Part shown: piece after piece, positions 28,804-38,700 of the stretch | Layout: every line of letters starts with the position of its first letter | Numbering within the stretch: position 1 is the first letter of the stretch | The notes under the pieces: model-generated | Seen by the model: the letters and a program-made list of their open reading frames with translations, nothing else | What the model was told of the DNA's origin: nothing | Database searches by the model: none | Assembly (NCBI RefSeq): GCF_001424045.1 | Contig: NZ_LMQB01000002.1 | Coordinates: 1-64,000 of the forward strand | Length of the DNA: 64,000 nt | Direction: 5' to 3' | Origin: Rhizobium sp. Leaf371 | Lineage (GTDB): Bacteria > Pseudomonadota > Alphaproteobacteria > Rhizobiales > Rhizobiaceae | Translations under genes and position numbers: made by a program

Positions 28804-30414
28804 ATGGAAGAATTTGGCATTCGCAATCCGGATCTCGGAATCGCTGCACTCGGTTTCGACGATATCGTCGCCGTCCGTTACAATCTGACGCCTGCAGAAC
28901 TCTACGAAGAGTCGCTGCGTCTCGGCGAAGCACAGGTCACGGCCGATGGCGCTCTTCGGGCATTGACCGGCCAGCACACCGGTCGCTCCGCCAAGGACAA
29001 GTTCGTCGTTCGCGATGCGACGACGACCGATCAGATCTGGTGGGATAACAACAAGGAAATGTCGCCGGCGCATTTCGAGACGCTGTGCAACGACATGATG
29101 GACCACGCCCGTGGCCGTTCGCTCTATGTGCAGGACCTGATCGGCGGTGCCGACCGCGACAACGCCCTGCCGACGCGCGTCATCACCGAATTCGCCTGGC
29201 ATTCCCTGTTCATCCGCAACCTGCTGATCCGTCCGGACCGCGAAAGCCTGAAGACGTTCGCGCCGAAGCTGACGATCATCGATCTGCCGCATTTCCGCGC
29301 CGACCCGGCCCGTCACGGCTGCCGCACGGAAACGGTCATCGCCTGCGATCTCGTCAACGGCCTCGTGCTGATCGGCGGCACCTCCTATGCCGGCGAAATG
29401 AAAAAATCGGTCTTCACGGCGCTCAACTACCTGCTGCCGGAAAAGGGCGTCATGCCGATGCACTGCTCGGCGAATGTCGGCCCGGACGGCGACTCCGCCG
29501 TCTTCTTCGGCCTCTCCGGCACCGGCAAGACGACGCTGTCGGCCGATCCGAAGCGCACGCTGATCGGCGACGACGAGCATGGCTGGGGCAAGGACGGCAT
29601 CTTCAACTTCGAGGGTGGCTGCTATGCCAAGACGATCCGCCTTTCGGCCGAAGCTGAGCCGGAAATCTTCGCCACGACCAAGCGTTTCGGCACCGTGCTC
29701 GAGAACGTCATCCTGGATGAAAACCGGGTGCCGAACTTCGACGACGGCTCGCTGACCGAAAATACGCGCTGCGCCTATCCGCTCGACTTCATTCCGAATG
29801 CCAGCGCAACGGGCACGGCCGGTCATCCGAAGACGATCATCATGCTGACGGCCGATGCCTTCGGCGTCATGCCGCCGATCGCCAAGCTGACCGCCGACCA
29901 GGCCATGTACCACTTTCTCTCCGGCTACACCGCCAAGGTCGCCGGCACGGAAAAGGGCGTGACGGAGCCGGAAGCCACCTTCTCGACCTGCTTCGGCGCC
30001 CCCTTCATGCCGCGGCATCCGAGCGAATACGGCAACCTGCTGCGCGACCTGATCGCCGAGCATGGTGTTACCTGCTGGCTCGTCAACACCGGCTGGACCG
30101 GTGGCGCCTACGGCACGGGCCGCCGCATGCCGATCAAGGCCACGCGTGCCCTGCTCGCCGCAGCGCTGGATGGCTCGCTGGCCGAGACCGACATGCGCAC
30201 CGACGCCAATTTCGGCTTCGCGGTTCCGGTCGAAGTTGCCGGCATCGAGGGTGGCATTCTCGACCCGCGCTCCACCTGGGCCGATGGCGTGGCCTATGAT
30301 GCGCAAGCGAGCAAGCTTGCCAACATGTTCGTGGCGAACTTCACCAAGTTCGAAAGCCACGTCGATGGCGGCGTGCGGGATGCAGCACCGGGTCTGGCGA
30401 TCGCTGCGGAATAA
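28804..30414 (+). CDS. pckA: phosphoenolpyruvate carboxykinase (ATP)
   Basis: This 536-residue enzyme converts oxaloacetate and ATP to PEP at the entry to gluconeogenesis. The P-loop [14 protein letters not shown] lies near residue 237 and the family segment [10 protein letters not shown] follows. The ATG is preceded by AGGGGAG. It diverges from chvI, as in other Rhizobiaceae, and ends in a strong terminator. Growth on C4-dicarboxylates depends on it in rhizobia. Confidence 0.97.
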   Translation: MEEFGIRNPDLGIAALGFDDIVAVRYNLTPAELYEESLRLGEAQVTADGALRALTGQHTGRSAKDKFVVRDATTTDQIWWDNNKEMSPAHFETLCNDMMDHARGRSLYVQDLIGGADRDNALPTRVITEFAWHSLFIRNLLIRPDRESLKTFAPKLTIIDLPHFRADPARHGCRTETVIACDLVNGLVLIGGTSYAGEMKKSVFTALNYLLPEKGVMPMHCSANVGPDGDSAVFFGLSGTGKTTLSADPKRTLIGDDEHGWGKDGIFNFEGGCYAKTIRLSAEAEPEIFATTKRFGTVLENVILDENRVPNFDDGSLTENTRCAYPLDFIPNASATGTAGHPKTIIMLTADAFGVMPPIAKLTADQAMYHFLSGYTAKVAGTEKGVTEPEATFSTCFGAPFMPRHPSEYGNLLRDLIAEHGVTCWLVNTGWTGGAYGTGRRMPIKATRALLAAALDGSLAETDMRTDANFGFAVPVEVAGIEGGILDPRSTWADGVAYDAQASKLANMFVANFTKFESHVDGGVRDAAPGLAIAAE

Positions 30415-30443
30415 GCGCAGCGAGCCGGAGACGCCCTACCAAT

Positions 30444-30459
30444 GATTTCACGTGAAACC
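30444..30459. promoter_or_regulatory. parS-like palindrome at the pckA 3' end
   Basis: GATTTCACGTGAAACC contains the complete 12-bp core TTTCACGTGAAA and matches the 16-bp parS consensus at 13 positions. Its right arm overlaps the left arm of the pckA terminator. Confidence 0.5.
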
Positions 30460-30485
30460 CGACGCTGTCGACAGCGTCGGGTTTT
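30455..30485 (+). terminator. intrinsic terminator of pckA
   Basis: A 30-bp perfect palindrome is formed by AAACCCGACGCTGTC and GACAGCGTCGGGTTT, ending in a T run. It lies 40 bases after the pckA stop. Confidence 0.9.
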
Positions 30486-30548
30486 GTCGTTCTGCTCTAT
30501 TTGCAAAGTGCCCTGAGCTGGAATAAACAGGGAACGAAAGGCGACGGC

Positions 30549-30983
30549 ATGGCAAGCGACCCCCTCTATATCAATGATCGGATCGTGATTGCCGGCTGGG
30601 AGCTGAGCGAACAGTTCGTGCTGGCGGGCGGGCCCGGCGGGCAGAACGTCAACAAGGTCGCAACCGCCGTCCAGCTGTTCTTCAATATCGCCGCCTCCCC
30701 GTCTTTGCCCGAGCGCATCCGCGACATCGCCATTGGCCTTGCCGGGCGGAAGGTCTCGAAGGACGGCGTGCTGATGATCGAGGCCAACCGTTTCCGCAGC
30801 CAGGACCGCAATCGCGAGGACGCGCGCGAACGGTTGAAGGCGCTGATCCTCAAGGCGGCCGAACCCCCACCGCCGCCCCGCCGGAAGACAAAGCCGACCC
30901 GCGGCTCGGTCGAGCGCCGTCTCAAGGCAAAAAGCGGGCGCGGAGAGGTCAAGAAGATGCGCGGCCGGCCGGATGGCGATTAG
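30549..30983 (+). CDS. arfB: ribosome-rescue peptidyl-tRNA hydrolase ArfB (YaeJ family)
   Basis: This 144-residue release-factor-like protein carries the catalytic GGQ motif at 30-32 (AGGPGGQNVNKVATAVQ). A basic C-terminal tail rich in K and R fits the mRNA channel of stalled ribosomes. Length and tail fit ArfB rather than RF1/RF2. The start MASDPL is chosen by homology; the ribosome site is modest. It lies between pckA and alkB with its own gap on each side. Confidence 0.92.
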   Translation: MASDPLYINDRIVIAGWELSEQFVLAGGPGGQNVNKVATAVQLFFNIAASPSLPERIRDIAIGLAGRKVSKDGVLMIEANRFRSQDRNREDARERLKALILKAAEPPPPPRRKTKPTRGSVERRLKAKSGRGEVKKMRGRPDGD

Positions 30984-31126
30984 ATGAAGTCAAAGACCGG
31001 ACGCGTCCTTCGGGGACACGATGTGTCGAGCGAAAGCGGATCGATCGCGGTGAGACTCCGGCAACCGATGCCGTCCTGGCCGGATCCATCTTGAGCAACT
31101 GGCAACAACGCGAACAGGAGGAGGCC

Positions 31127-31738
31127 ATGCTGGTCCTGCCGAAAGGCTTTCGCCACATTCCGGGCTTTCTCGATCGCGATCGGCAGGAAGCCCTTGTCGA
31201 GGCGGTGAGAGGCATCGTCGCCGCGGCCCCGCTCTACCGCCCGGCCATGCCGAAGACCGGCAAGGAACTCTCGGTCAGAATGACAAATTGCGGCACGCTC
31301 GGCTGGGTCACGGACAAGGATTTAGGCTATCGCTACCAGCCGCTTCACCCCGTGACGCAAGAGCCTTGGCCCGCCATTCCGCAGAGCCTCCTGGATCTCT
31401 GGCAGACCGTTGCCGGCGCCGCCAAGCCGCCACAGGCCTGCCTCGTCAACTTCTATGCGGAAACGGCCCGGATGGGTCTGCACCAGGACAAGGACGAGCA
31501 GGATCTTCAGACGCCCGTGGTTTCGGTGTCGCTGGGCGATGCCTGCCTGTTTCGGGTCGGCGGGAGCGAGCGAAGCGACCGGACGGTCTCGTTCAAGCTG
31601 TCGAGCGGCGACATTGTCGTCCTCGGCGGAGAAAGCCGCTTGGCCTTTCACGGCGTCGATCGGATCTACCCCGCGACATCGACGCTTCTGAAGAACGGCG
31701 GCCGGATCAACCTGACGCTTCGGCGCGTCACGCCTTGA
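31127..31738 (+). CDS. alkB: alpha-ketoglutarate-dependent DNA repair dioxygenase AlkB
   Basis: This 203-residue Fe(II)/2-oxoglutarate dioxygenase reverses alkylation damage in DNA and RNA. Iron ligands are H119 and D121 (GLHQDKDE) and H175 (AFHGVDRI). R193 and R199 in GGRINLTLRR bind 2-oxoglutarate. The ATG is preceded by AGGAGG at five bases. An upstream TTG in frame would add 12 residues but has no such site. No Ada-type regulator is nearby. Confidence 0.93.
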   Translation: MLVLPKGFRHIPGFLDRDRQEALVEAVRGIVAAAPLYRPAMPKTGKELSVRMTNCGTLGWVTDKDLGYRYQPLHPVTQEPWPAIPQSLLDLWQTVAGAAKPPQACLVNFYAETARMGLHQDKDEQDLQTPVVSVSLGDACLFRVGGSERSDRTVSFKLSSGDIVVLGGESRLAFHGVDRIYPATSTLLKNGGRINLTLRRVTP

Positions 31739-31862
31739 GAAGGGGTCGGCAACGTGTCACCTGCAAGGATCGGTTCTTGAACCCTGCCGCGTTTCGGAAA
31801 TGATGCAAGGCTTCGATTACGAATCACGGCGCCAACGCAGCGCCAACCCGGGAAAGGGCGAC

Positions 31863-32591
31863 ATGCTCATCGAGAATGCCATGGTGCTGGCCGCAGGGCT
31901 CGGAACGCGCCTGCGCCCCATCACCGACACCATACCAAAACCGCTGGTGCCGATCGCCGGCAAGCCGATGATCGATCATGTGCTCGATCTTCTGGTCGAT
32001 GCCGGTATCAAGACCGCTGCCGTCAACGTGCATCATTTCGCAGACCGGATGGAAGCCCATCTCCACGCCCGCGCCGCACCCGCCATCCGGATATCCGATG
32101 AACGCGATGCCCTGATGAATTCGGGCGGTGGGCTTGCCAAGGGGCTCTCGCTTCTGGAGTGCGGTCCCGTGCTGGTCATGAACGCCGATCTGTTCTGGAT
32201 CGGCGAGCCGGAAGGCCGCAGCAATCTGGCGCGACTGGCCGAAGCCTTCGATCCCGCCCGCATGGACATGCTACTTCTCTGCGTCGATCTCGAGCGGACC
32301 ACGGGGCATGACGGCAAGAAGGATTTCTCGCTTCAGGCGAACGGCAAACTCGTGCGTTATGCCGAGGGCATGTCCCGACCGGTCGTCTATGCCGGCGCCA
32401 TCGCCATGATGAGCACATTGTTCGATGATGCGCCGAAGGATGCCTTCAATCTCAACATCTATTTCGACAGGGCCATCGCCGCCGGGCGCCTATACGGCCT
32501 GATGCTGGAAGGCGAGTGGATCACGGTGGGAACGCCGGATGCGATCGGCAAGGCCGAAGCGCAGTTTGCGCGGCTGGCGGAACGCGCCTGA
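31863..32591 (+). CDS. murU: nucleotidyltransferase, N-acetylmuramate-1-phosphate uridylyltransferase MurU
   Basis: This 242-residue sugar nucleotidyltransferase has the signature LAAGLGTRLRPITDTIPKPL at 9-28. MurU activates MurNAc-1-phosphate made by AmgK, bypassing de novo UDP-MurNAc synthesis. In Caulobacter and rhizobia murU follows amgK directly. Here it follows alkB, and the AmgK domain lies about 12 kb away on the other strand. It is followed by addB after 13 bases. Confidence 0.85.
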   Translation: MLIENAMVLAAGLGTRLRPITDTIPKPLVPIAGKPMIDHVLDLLVDAGIKTAAVNVHHFADRMEAHLHARAAPAIRISDERDALMNSGGGLAKGLSLLECGPVLVMNADLFWIGEPEGRSNLARLAEAFDPARMDMLLLCVDLERTTGHDGKKDFSLQANGKLVRYAEGMSRPVVYAGAIAMMSTLFDDAPKDAFNLNIYFDRAIAAGRLYGLMLEGEWITVGTPDAIGKAEAQFARLAERA

Positions 32592-32604
32592 GGGGACCAA
32601 GACC

Positions 32605-35600
32605 ATGACGCCAGCGCGACAGAACGTCTTCACGATCCCGGCCGGCGTGCCCTTCCTGAAGACGCTCGTCCACGCAATCTGCGACGGGGCCATCGTCCCT
32701 GAGTATCGCTACGATCCCGCCGATCCTTTGTCGCTTGCGGGCGTTACGATCTTCGTTCCGACGCGGCGCGCGGCGCGCGTGCTGCGCTCGGAGTTCGTGG
32801 ATTGCCTCGGTGCCCGCTCGGCGATCCTTCCGGTCATCCGGGCGCTGGGGGAGACGGACGACGATAGCGGCTTCTTCGATGCGGAAATGCCCGCCGTCCT
32901 CGACCTCGCGCCGCCGCTGACAGGCCCGGCCCGTCTGATCGAACTGTCTCGGCTGATCCTTGCCTGGCGCAACACGCTGCCGCGGATCGTCACCGAACTT
33001 CACGGCGACAGCCCGCTGATCGCCCCGGCCAGCCCGGCCGACGCCCTGTGGCTGGCCCGAAACCTCGTGCAGATCATCGACGATATCGAGACGGAGGATC
33101 TGGACTGGACGAGCCTGGGCACGCTCGACGCCAGCAACTACGCGCAATGGTGGACGCTGACGCTCGAATTCCTCGAGATCGCCAGCCAGTTCTGGCCGGC
33201 CCGGCTGGCCGAACTCAGCCGATCCTCGCCCGCCCGCCACCGCAATGCCATCCTTGAGGCGGAAAGCCACCGGATTGTGGCCGGCGCCATCGATGGTCCG
33301 GTCATCATCGCCGGCTCCACGGGCTCCATTCCCGCCACCGCCCGGCTGATTCTTGCGGTGCAGAAGCTGGCGCAGGGCGCCATCGTCCTGCCCGGCCTCG
33401 ATGAGACGATGACGGAGACGGACTGGAACCTGATCGATCCCCCGGCCACCGACGCTGCACGCCGCGATGATTCCGCCAGCCGGAGCCACCCGCAATATGG
33501 CTTCGTGCGCCTCCTCCGGCGCATGGGCATCTTCCGAAGCGAGGTCGTTTCGATCGGCACGGTCGAAACCGATCTCGGCGACCGTGCGGAGACGCTGTCG
33601 CATGCCTTTCTGCCGGTCGAGGCGACCAGTTCCTGGGACGCCGTGCGACGGTCGCTCGACGCAGGACGTGTCGAGGCGGCTTTTGCCGACGCGGCCTTGA
33701 TCGAGGCTATCAACGAACGGGAAGAGGCGACGGCGATCGCGCTCTCGCTGCGACTGGCCTTGCAGAAGGACGAGGAATGCCAGGCGGCGCTGATCACGCC
33801 CGACCGGGATCTCGCCCGTCGGGTTGCCGCCGAACTGCAGCGCTTCGGCATCGAGGCGGATGATTCGGCGGGAACACCGCTCGCGTCCACGCCGCAGGGC
33901 ACGCTGCTGCGGTTGATGCTCGATGTCGCGCTGCGCCCCGGCGATCCCGTCGCCATCACCACACTGATGAAGCATCCGCTCGCCCGCTTCGGCGTTTCGC
34001 CCGAACGTCTCCGCCCGGCCGCGACGCTGCTGGAGCTGCTCGCCCTTCGCGGAGGAACGGTGCCGGCCGATATCGCCGACCTCAGGCCCCTGCTCGACGA
34101 GGCGGCGCCGCGTCGGCGGGCCGATCGCCATGCACCGGAATGGCTGACGCAGGTGAGCGATGCGGATATCGAGGAGGCGCGCGCGGTGGCTGGTGCCATC
34201 GCCACGGCCGTCGAGCCGCTCGTCGCCATGCTGGTGCGGCGGCGAAAGGGGGCCGGCGGCTTCAGTACCTCGCTGACCCTGTCCGACTGGGCCGAGCGGA
34301 CCGGCCGGGCGCTGGAAGGCGTTGCCACGACCGAGACAGGCGATCTCGGTGCGCTCTGGTCCGGCGAGGCGGGTGCGGCACTGGCCGATCTGCTGCGCGC
34401 CGTCATCGAGGCCGACGGGCAGATCGAGGCGGATGGCGGGCAGTGGTGTGAGGCAGTGGAAGCGTTGATGGCCGGCTCCGCCGTCAAGCCGCGCGCCATG
34501 CGGCACCCGCGCGTCTTCATCTTCGGGGCGCTGGAGGCGCGACTGCAGAGCGTCGATCTCGTCGTGCTCGGCGGCATGAACGAAGGGACGTGGCCGGGAC
34601 AGACCGCCAACGACCCCTTCCTGTCGCGGAGCATGAAGACCGGCATCGGACTTGAGCCGCCGGAACGGCGCATCGGCCAGCTGGCCCATGACCTGCAAAT
34701 GGCCTGCGGCACGCGCCGCCTCGTCTTCAGCCGATCCTTGCGCAAGGGTGCGACCCCCACCGTGGCATCACGCTGGCTGCAGCGGCTTCTCGCCGTCGGC
34801 GGCAAGGATCTCGGTGAGCGCCTGCGCGAAAACGGACGCGATCGTCTGCGCTACGCGGCCCTTCTCGATGCGCGGCCGGATACGCCGCTCGCGCGGCGGC
34901 CGGAGCCTAAGCCCGATTTCGCGCTACAGCCGAAGCGCTATTCCTTCAGCGAGGTCGGGCGCCTGCGCCGCGATCCCTATTCCATCTATTCCCGGCGCAT
35001 CCTGCGCCTCCAGCCGATCGACGGCTTCAACGCAGACCCGGGCGCGGCCGAGCGCGGCACGATCTACCACGCGATCGTCGAGCGCTTCGCCAAAAGCACC
35101 GTCGATCCGGCAACGGCCGAAGCCCAGATCGTGATGAAAGAGCTGATCGACGCGGCCTTCGACGAGCAGCGCCTGCCCGTCCATATCGACGTCATCTGGC
35201 GGCCCCGCTTTGCCGCCGTCGGTCGGGCCTTCATCGATTGGGAGATCTCCCGCAAAGACGGAATCCGGCAATCCTTCCTGGAGCGCTATGCGAAATTCCA
35301 GGTCGGCGTCGCCGATATCGAGCTGACCGGCATGGCCGACCGGATCGACATCGGCCCGGATGGCGAGGCTGTGATCGTCGACTACAAGACCGGCGCCAGT
35401 CCCTCGGTGAAGGAAGCCCGCGCGCTGCTCGATCCGCAATTGCCGCTGGAAGCCGCCGCACTGAAGGCAGGTGCCTTCGACACGGTCGGCAAGCGCCACC
35501 CCGCCTCTCTTCTGTATGTCCGGCTGAAACCCGGAGATCGGTTCGAGGTGGACGAGGTCAACAATGAGGGGCGCGCGAAAGGCGATGCCGAGCCGAAGAC

Positions 35601-35793
35601 GGCGGAAATGCTGGCCGACGAATCACTTGCACAGTTCACCGGTCTGCTGCGGGCGTTGCAATCGGGTCAGCGCGGCTTTGTCTCGCGCGTGATCGTCCAG
35701 AAGGAGAAATCCTATGGCGGCGAATATGATCACCTGGCACGCGTGGCCGAGTGGTCGACCGCGGATGGCGAAGAGGAGACGGGGGATGCCTGA
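32605..35793 (+). CDS. addB: double-strand break repair helicase-nuclease subunit AddB
   Basis: This 1062-residue protein is the alphaproteobacterial AddB, partner of AddA in end resection for RecA recombination. A RecB-type nuclease motif with VIVDYKTGASPS lies near residue 930. The N-terminal helicase-like region is degenerate, as expected of AddB in this group. The ATG follows AGGGGA. It overlaps addA by eight bases, implying coupled synthesis of the two subunits. Confidence 0.94.
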   Translation: MTPARQNVFTIPAGVPFLKTLVHAICDGAIVPEYRYDPADPLSLAGVTIFVPTRRAARVLRSEFVDCLGARSAILPVIRALGETDDDSGFFDAEMPAVLDLAPPLTGPARLIELSRLILAWRNTLPRIVTELHGDSPLIAPASPADALWLARNLVQIIDDIETEDLDWTSLGTLDASNYAQWWTLTLEFLEIASQFWPARLAELSRSSPARHRNAILEAESHRIVAGAIDGPVIIAGSTGSIPATARLILAVQKLAQGAIVLPGLDETMTETDWNLIDPPATDAARRDDSASRSHPQYGFVRLLRRMGIFRSEVVSIGTVETDLGDRAETLSHAFLPVEATSSWDAVRRSLDAGRVEAAFADAALIEAINEREEATAIALSLRLALQKDEECQAALITPDRDLARRVAAELQRFGIEADDSAGTPLASTPQGTLLRLMLDVALRPGDPVAITTLMKHPLARFGVSPERLRPAATLLELLALRGGTVPADIADLRPLLDEAAPRRRADRHAPEWLTQVSDADIEEARAVAGAIATAVEPLVAMLVRRRKGAGGFSTSLTLSDWAERTGRALEGVATTETGDLGALWSGEAGAALADLLRAVIEADGQIEADGGQWCEAVEALMAGSAVKPRAMRHPRVFIFGALEARLQSVDLVVLGGMNEGTWPGQTANDPFLSRSMKTGIGLEPPERRIGQLAHDLQMACGTRRLVFSRSLRKGATPTVASRWLQRLLAVGGKDLGERLRENGRDRLRYAALLDARPDTPLARRPEPKPDFALQPKRYSFSEVGRLRRDPYSIYSRRILRLQPIDGFNADPGAAERGTIYHAIVERFAKSTVDPATAEAQIVMKELIDAAFDEQRLPVHIDVIWRPRFAAVGRAFIDWEISRKDGIRQSFLERYAKFQVGVADIELTGMADRIDIGPDGEAVIVDYKTGASPSVKEARALLDPQLPLEAAALKAGAFDTVGKRHPASLLYVRLKPGDRFEVDEVNNEGRAKGDAEPKTAEMLADESLAQFTGLLRALQSGQRGFVSRVIVQKEKSYGGEYDHLARVAEWSTADGEEETGDA

Positions 35794-38700
35794 CGATCTC
35801 GCACCGACGAGCGGCTCGCCCGCCGACTGGCTGAACTGGACGACACAGCAGCAGGCGCTCGCCTCGGACCCGAAACGATCGGCTTGGGTGTCGGCCAATG
35901 CCGGATCGGGCAAAACCCATGTGCTGACGCAGCGTGTCATCCGGCTGCTTCTCTCGGGATGCCGCGCCTCGGCCATTCTCTGCCTGACCTACACGAAGGC
36001 GGCGGCCGCGGAAATGTCGAACCGCGTCTTCGAGCGTCTCGGCGAATGGGTGACGCTGGACGACGCGACGCTGTCGGCGCGCATCACCGCACTCGAAGGG
36101 CAGGCGCCGAGCGCTGACACGGTTGCCGAGGCACGGCGTCTGTTTGCCCGTGCGCTGGAAACGCCGGGCGGGCTGAAGATCCAGACGATCCACGCCTTTT
36201 GCGAAGCGCTGCTGCATCAGTTTCCGCTCGAAGCCAATGTGGCCGGGCACTTTTCCGTGCTGGATGACCGGACCGCGACGATCCTTCTGGCCGACGCACG
36301 TCGCCTTCTCCTCACGGCTGCCGCGACGGAAGGCGATCCGGTGCTGACCGGCGCCTTCGAGACCGTTCTCTCGCTGGCCGACGATACCGGGCTCGAAAGC
36401 CTGCTCTCGATGATCGTCGCCAACCGGACCGCACTTCAGGTCTTTCTGAGCGAAGCCGAACAGCGCGGCGGCACGGAGCCGGTCCTCCGCGACGCGCTGG
36501 GCCTGTCTGCGGAGGAGACGGCAGACAGCTTCGTCGCGCAGTTCTGGCCGCTGGCAGGCCTCAATGGTCCGGATCTGACGCGCTATATCGATCTTTGCCG
36601 CGCCTCGGGCGGCGCCAAGGTACGGGATTTCGCCGATGGGCTGGCCGTTGCGGCAGAGCTGAAGACACCGCTCCAGCGCTATCAGGCCGTTCGCGAACTT
36701 TTCTTCTCCGCCTCGTCGGGCAAGCCGCGCGCGATCTCGGGCTTCTTTTCCGCACCGCTGCGCAAGGCGGCGCCCGATCTCGAAGACAAGGTGCAGGCCG
36801 CCTATGACGCGGTCATCGCGCTTTCCGACAGGCTGGCGCTCCTGCACATGTTCGAGGCGACGCAAGCCGCCATGGTGCTGGCCGAGCGGCTGACGCACGA
36901 CTACGAGGACATCAAGAAAAGCCGCAGCCAGCTCGATTTCGACGATCTGATCAACCGCACCGCCCGGCTGCTGACACGTGCGGACGTCGGGGCCTGGGTG
37001 CATTACAAGCTCGACCAGGGCATCGATCATATCCTCGTGGACGAGGCGCAGGATACGAGCCCGGTGCAGTGGTCGATCATCCGGTCGCTGGCCGAGGATT
37101 TCTTCACCGGCGACAGCGCCCGCGGGCGGCATCGCACGCTCTTTGCCGTCGGCGACGAGAAGCAGTCGATCTACTCGTTCCAGGGCGCGCGACCGGAGCG
37201 TTTTTCGGAAGAGGAGCGCGAGGCGAGGCGGCGAATCGATGCCAGCGGGCTCGCCTTCAGCCCCGTACAGCTGCAGCTCTCCTTCCGTTCGACCGAGGAC
37301 GTGCTGTCGGCCGTCGACACCGTGTTTCGCCAGCCCGCGCATGCGCGCGGCCTCAGCGCCCGCAACGAGCCCGTCGTGCATGCCTCCAACCGTGTCGGCC
37401 ATCCCGGTCTGGTCGAGATCTGGGATGCCATCGCGCCCGCGCCGAGCTTCGAGGAAGAGGACTGGACAGCCGCCTTCGATGCGACGCCGGAAAATGCGCC
37501 GGCGAACATTCTGGCCGAACGCATCGCGGCGACGCTTGCAAGCTGGATCGGCACCGAGACCATCATCGAGAAGACCACGCGTCGCGTCATGCGGCCGGGG
37601 GACGTGATCGTGCTGGTGCGCAAGCGCGATGCCTTCGTCAACGCGCTGATGCGCGCCCTGAAGACCCGGCACGACATCCCCGTGGCCGGTGCCGACCGGC
37701 TGGTGCTGACGGCGCATATCGCCGTGCAGGACCTGATGGCGCTTGGCCGCTTCCTGCTCTTGCCGCAGGACGACCTGTCCCTCGCCGCCGTGCTGAAAAG
37801 CCCGCTTTTTGCGGTGACCGAAGAGATGCTGGCAGAGGCCGCGACCCTGCGGCCGCTCGGCCAAAGCCTCTGGTCCGCGCTTCAGAGATCGGATGATCCC
37901 GCTCTGGAGCCGGTCGTCGCTCGGCTGGCGAACTATCGGACACTCGCGGATACGCTCTCCGTTCATGATCTCTATGCGCGCCTGCTGGGTGCGGATGGCG
38001 GCCGCGCGGCGTTTCTGTCGCGGCTCGGCAGCGAGGTCAGTGATATCCTCGACGAATTCCTGACCTTCTGCCTCGATCACGAAGCCAACGGGCTTCCGGG
38101 TCTGCAGAGCTTTATCTCCGGGCTTGAGCTGGAAGCGCCGACGATCAAGCGGGAGCAGGACAAGGAGCGCAACGAGGTGCGCGTCATGACCGTGCATGCG
38201 GCCAAGGGGCTGGAGGCGCCGGTCGTCTTTCTGGTCGATGGCAGCGGCAAGGCCTTCAACAACCAGCATGTTCCGGCACTCCGCATGGTGCCCTCCCCGC
38301 ATGGGCGCGGCCCTGGCGGCGAGATCCCGATCATTCCCGTGTGGCGACCGCCACGGGCCGCCTCCAACAGCCTGATCGACGGCGATACCCAGCGGCTGAA
38401 GGCAGGCGCCGAGGAGGAATATCGCCGGCTGCTCTATGTGGGCATGACGCGGGCGGCGGACCGCCTGATCGTCTGCGGCTATCGCGGCAAGCTCGACAAT
38501 CCCGAGAGCTGGCATGCGATGGTGAAGGCCGGCCTTTCAGCGGATACGGAAGGCCGTCTCATGCCCGTCGATTTTTCAGTGGCCGGGCTGCAATGGACCG
38601 GCGCGCGCTGGCATGCGCTGACGAAGCGGACGGAATTCGACATCGAGTCCGTGAAGAGCGACATCACGGCCGAAGACGTCGGGGCCTTGCCGCAGGCCTT

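Noticed and set aside
32521-34698. 725-codon open frame on the minus strand
   Set aside because: Antisense to addB; very arginine-, glutamine- and histidine-rich without any domain pattern.
38281-38325. Palindromic element inserted in addA (segment SPHGRGPGG)
   Set aside because: The residues look like those encoded by inserted repeats, but the DNA lacks a clear inverted repeat and the frame is uninterrupted.
35636-38515. 959-codon open frame on the minus strand
   Set aside because: Antisense to addA and the addB end; it is a codon-bias shadow.
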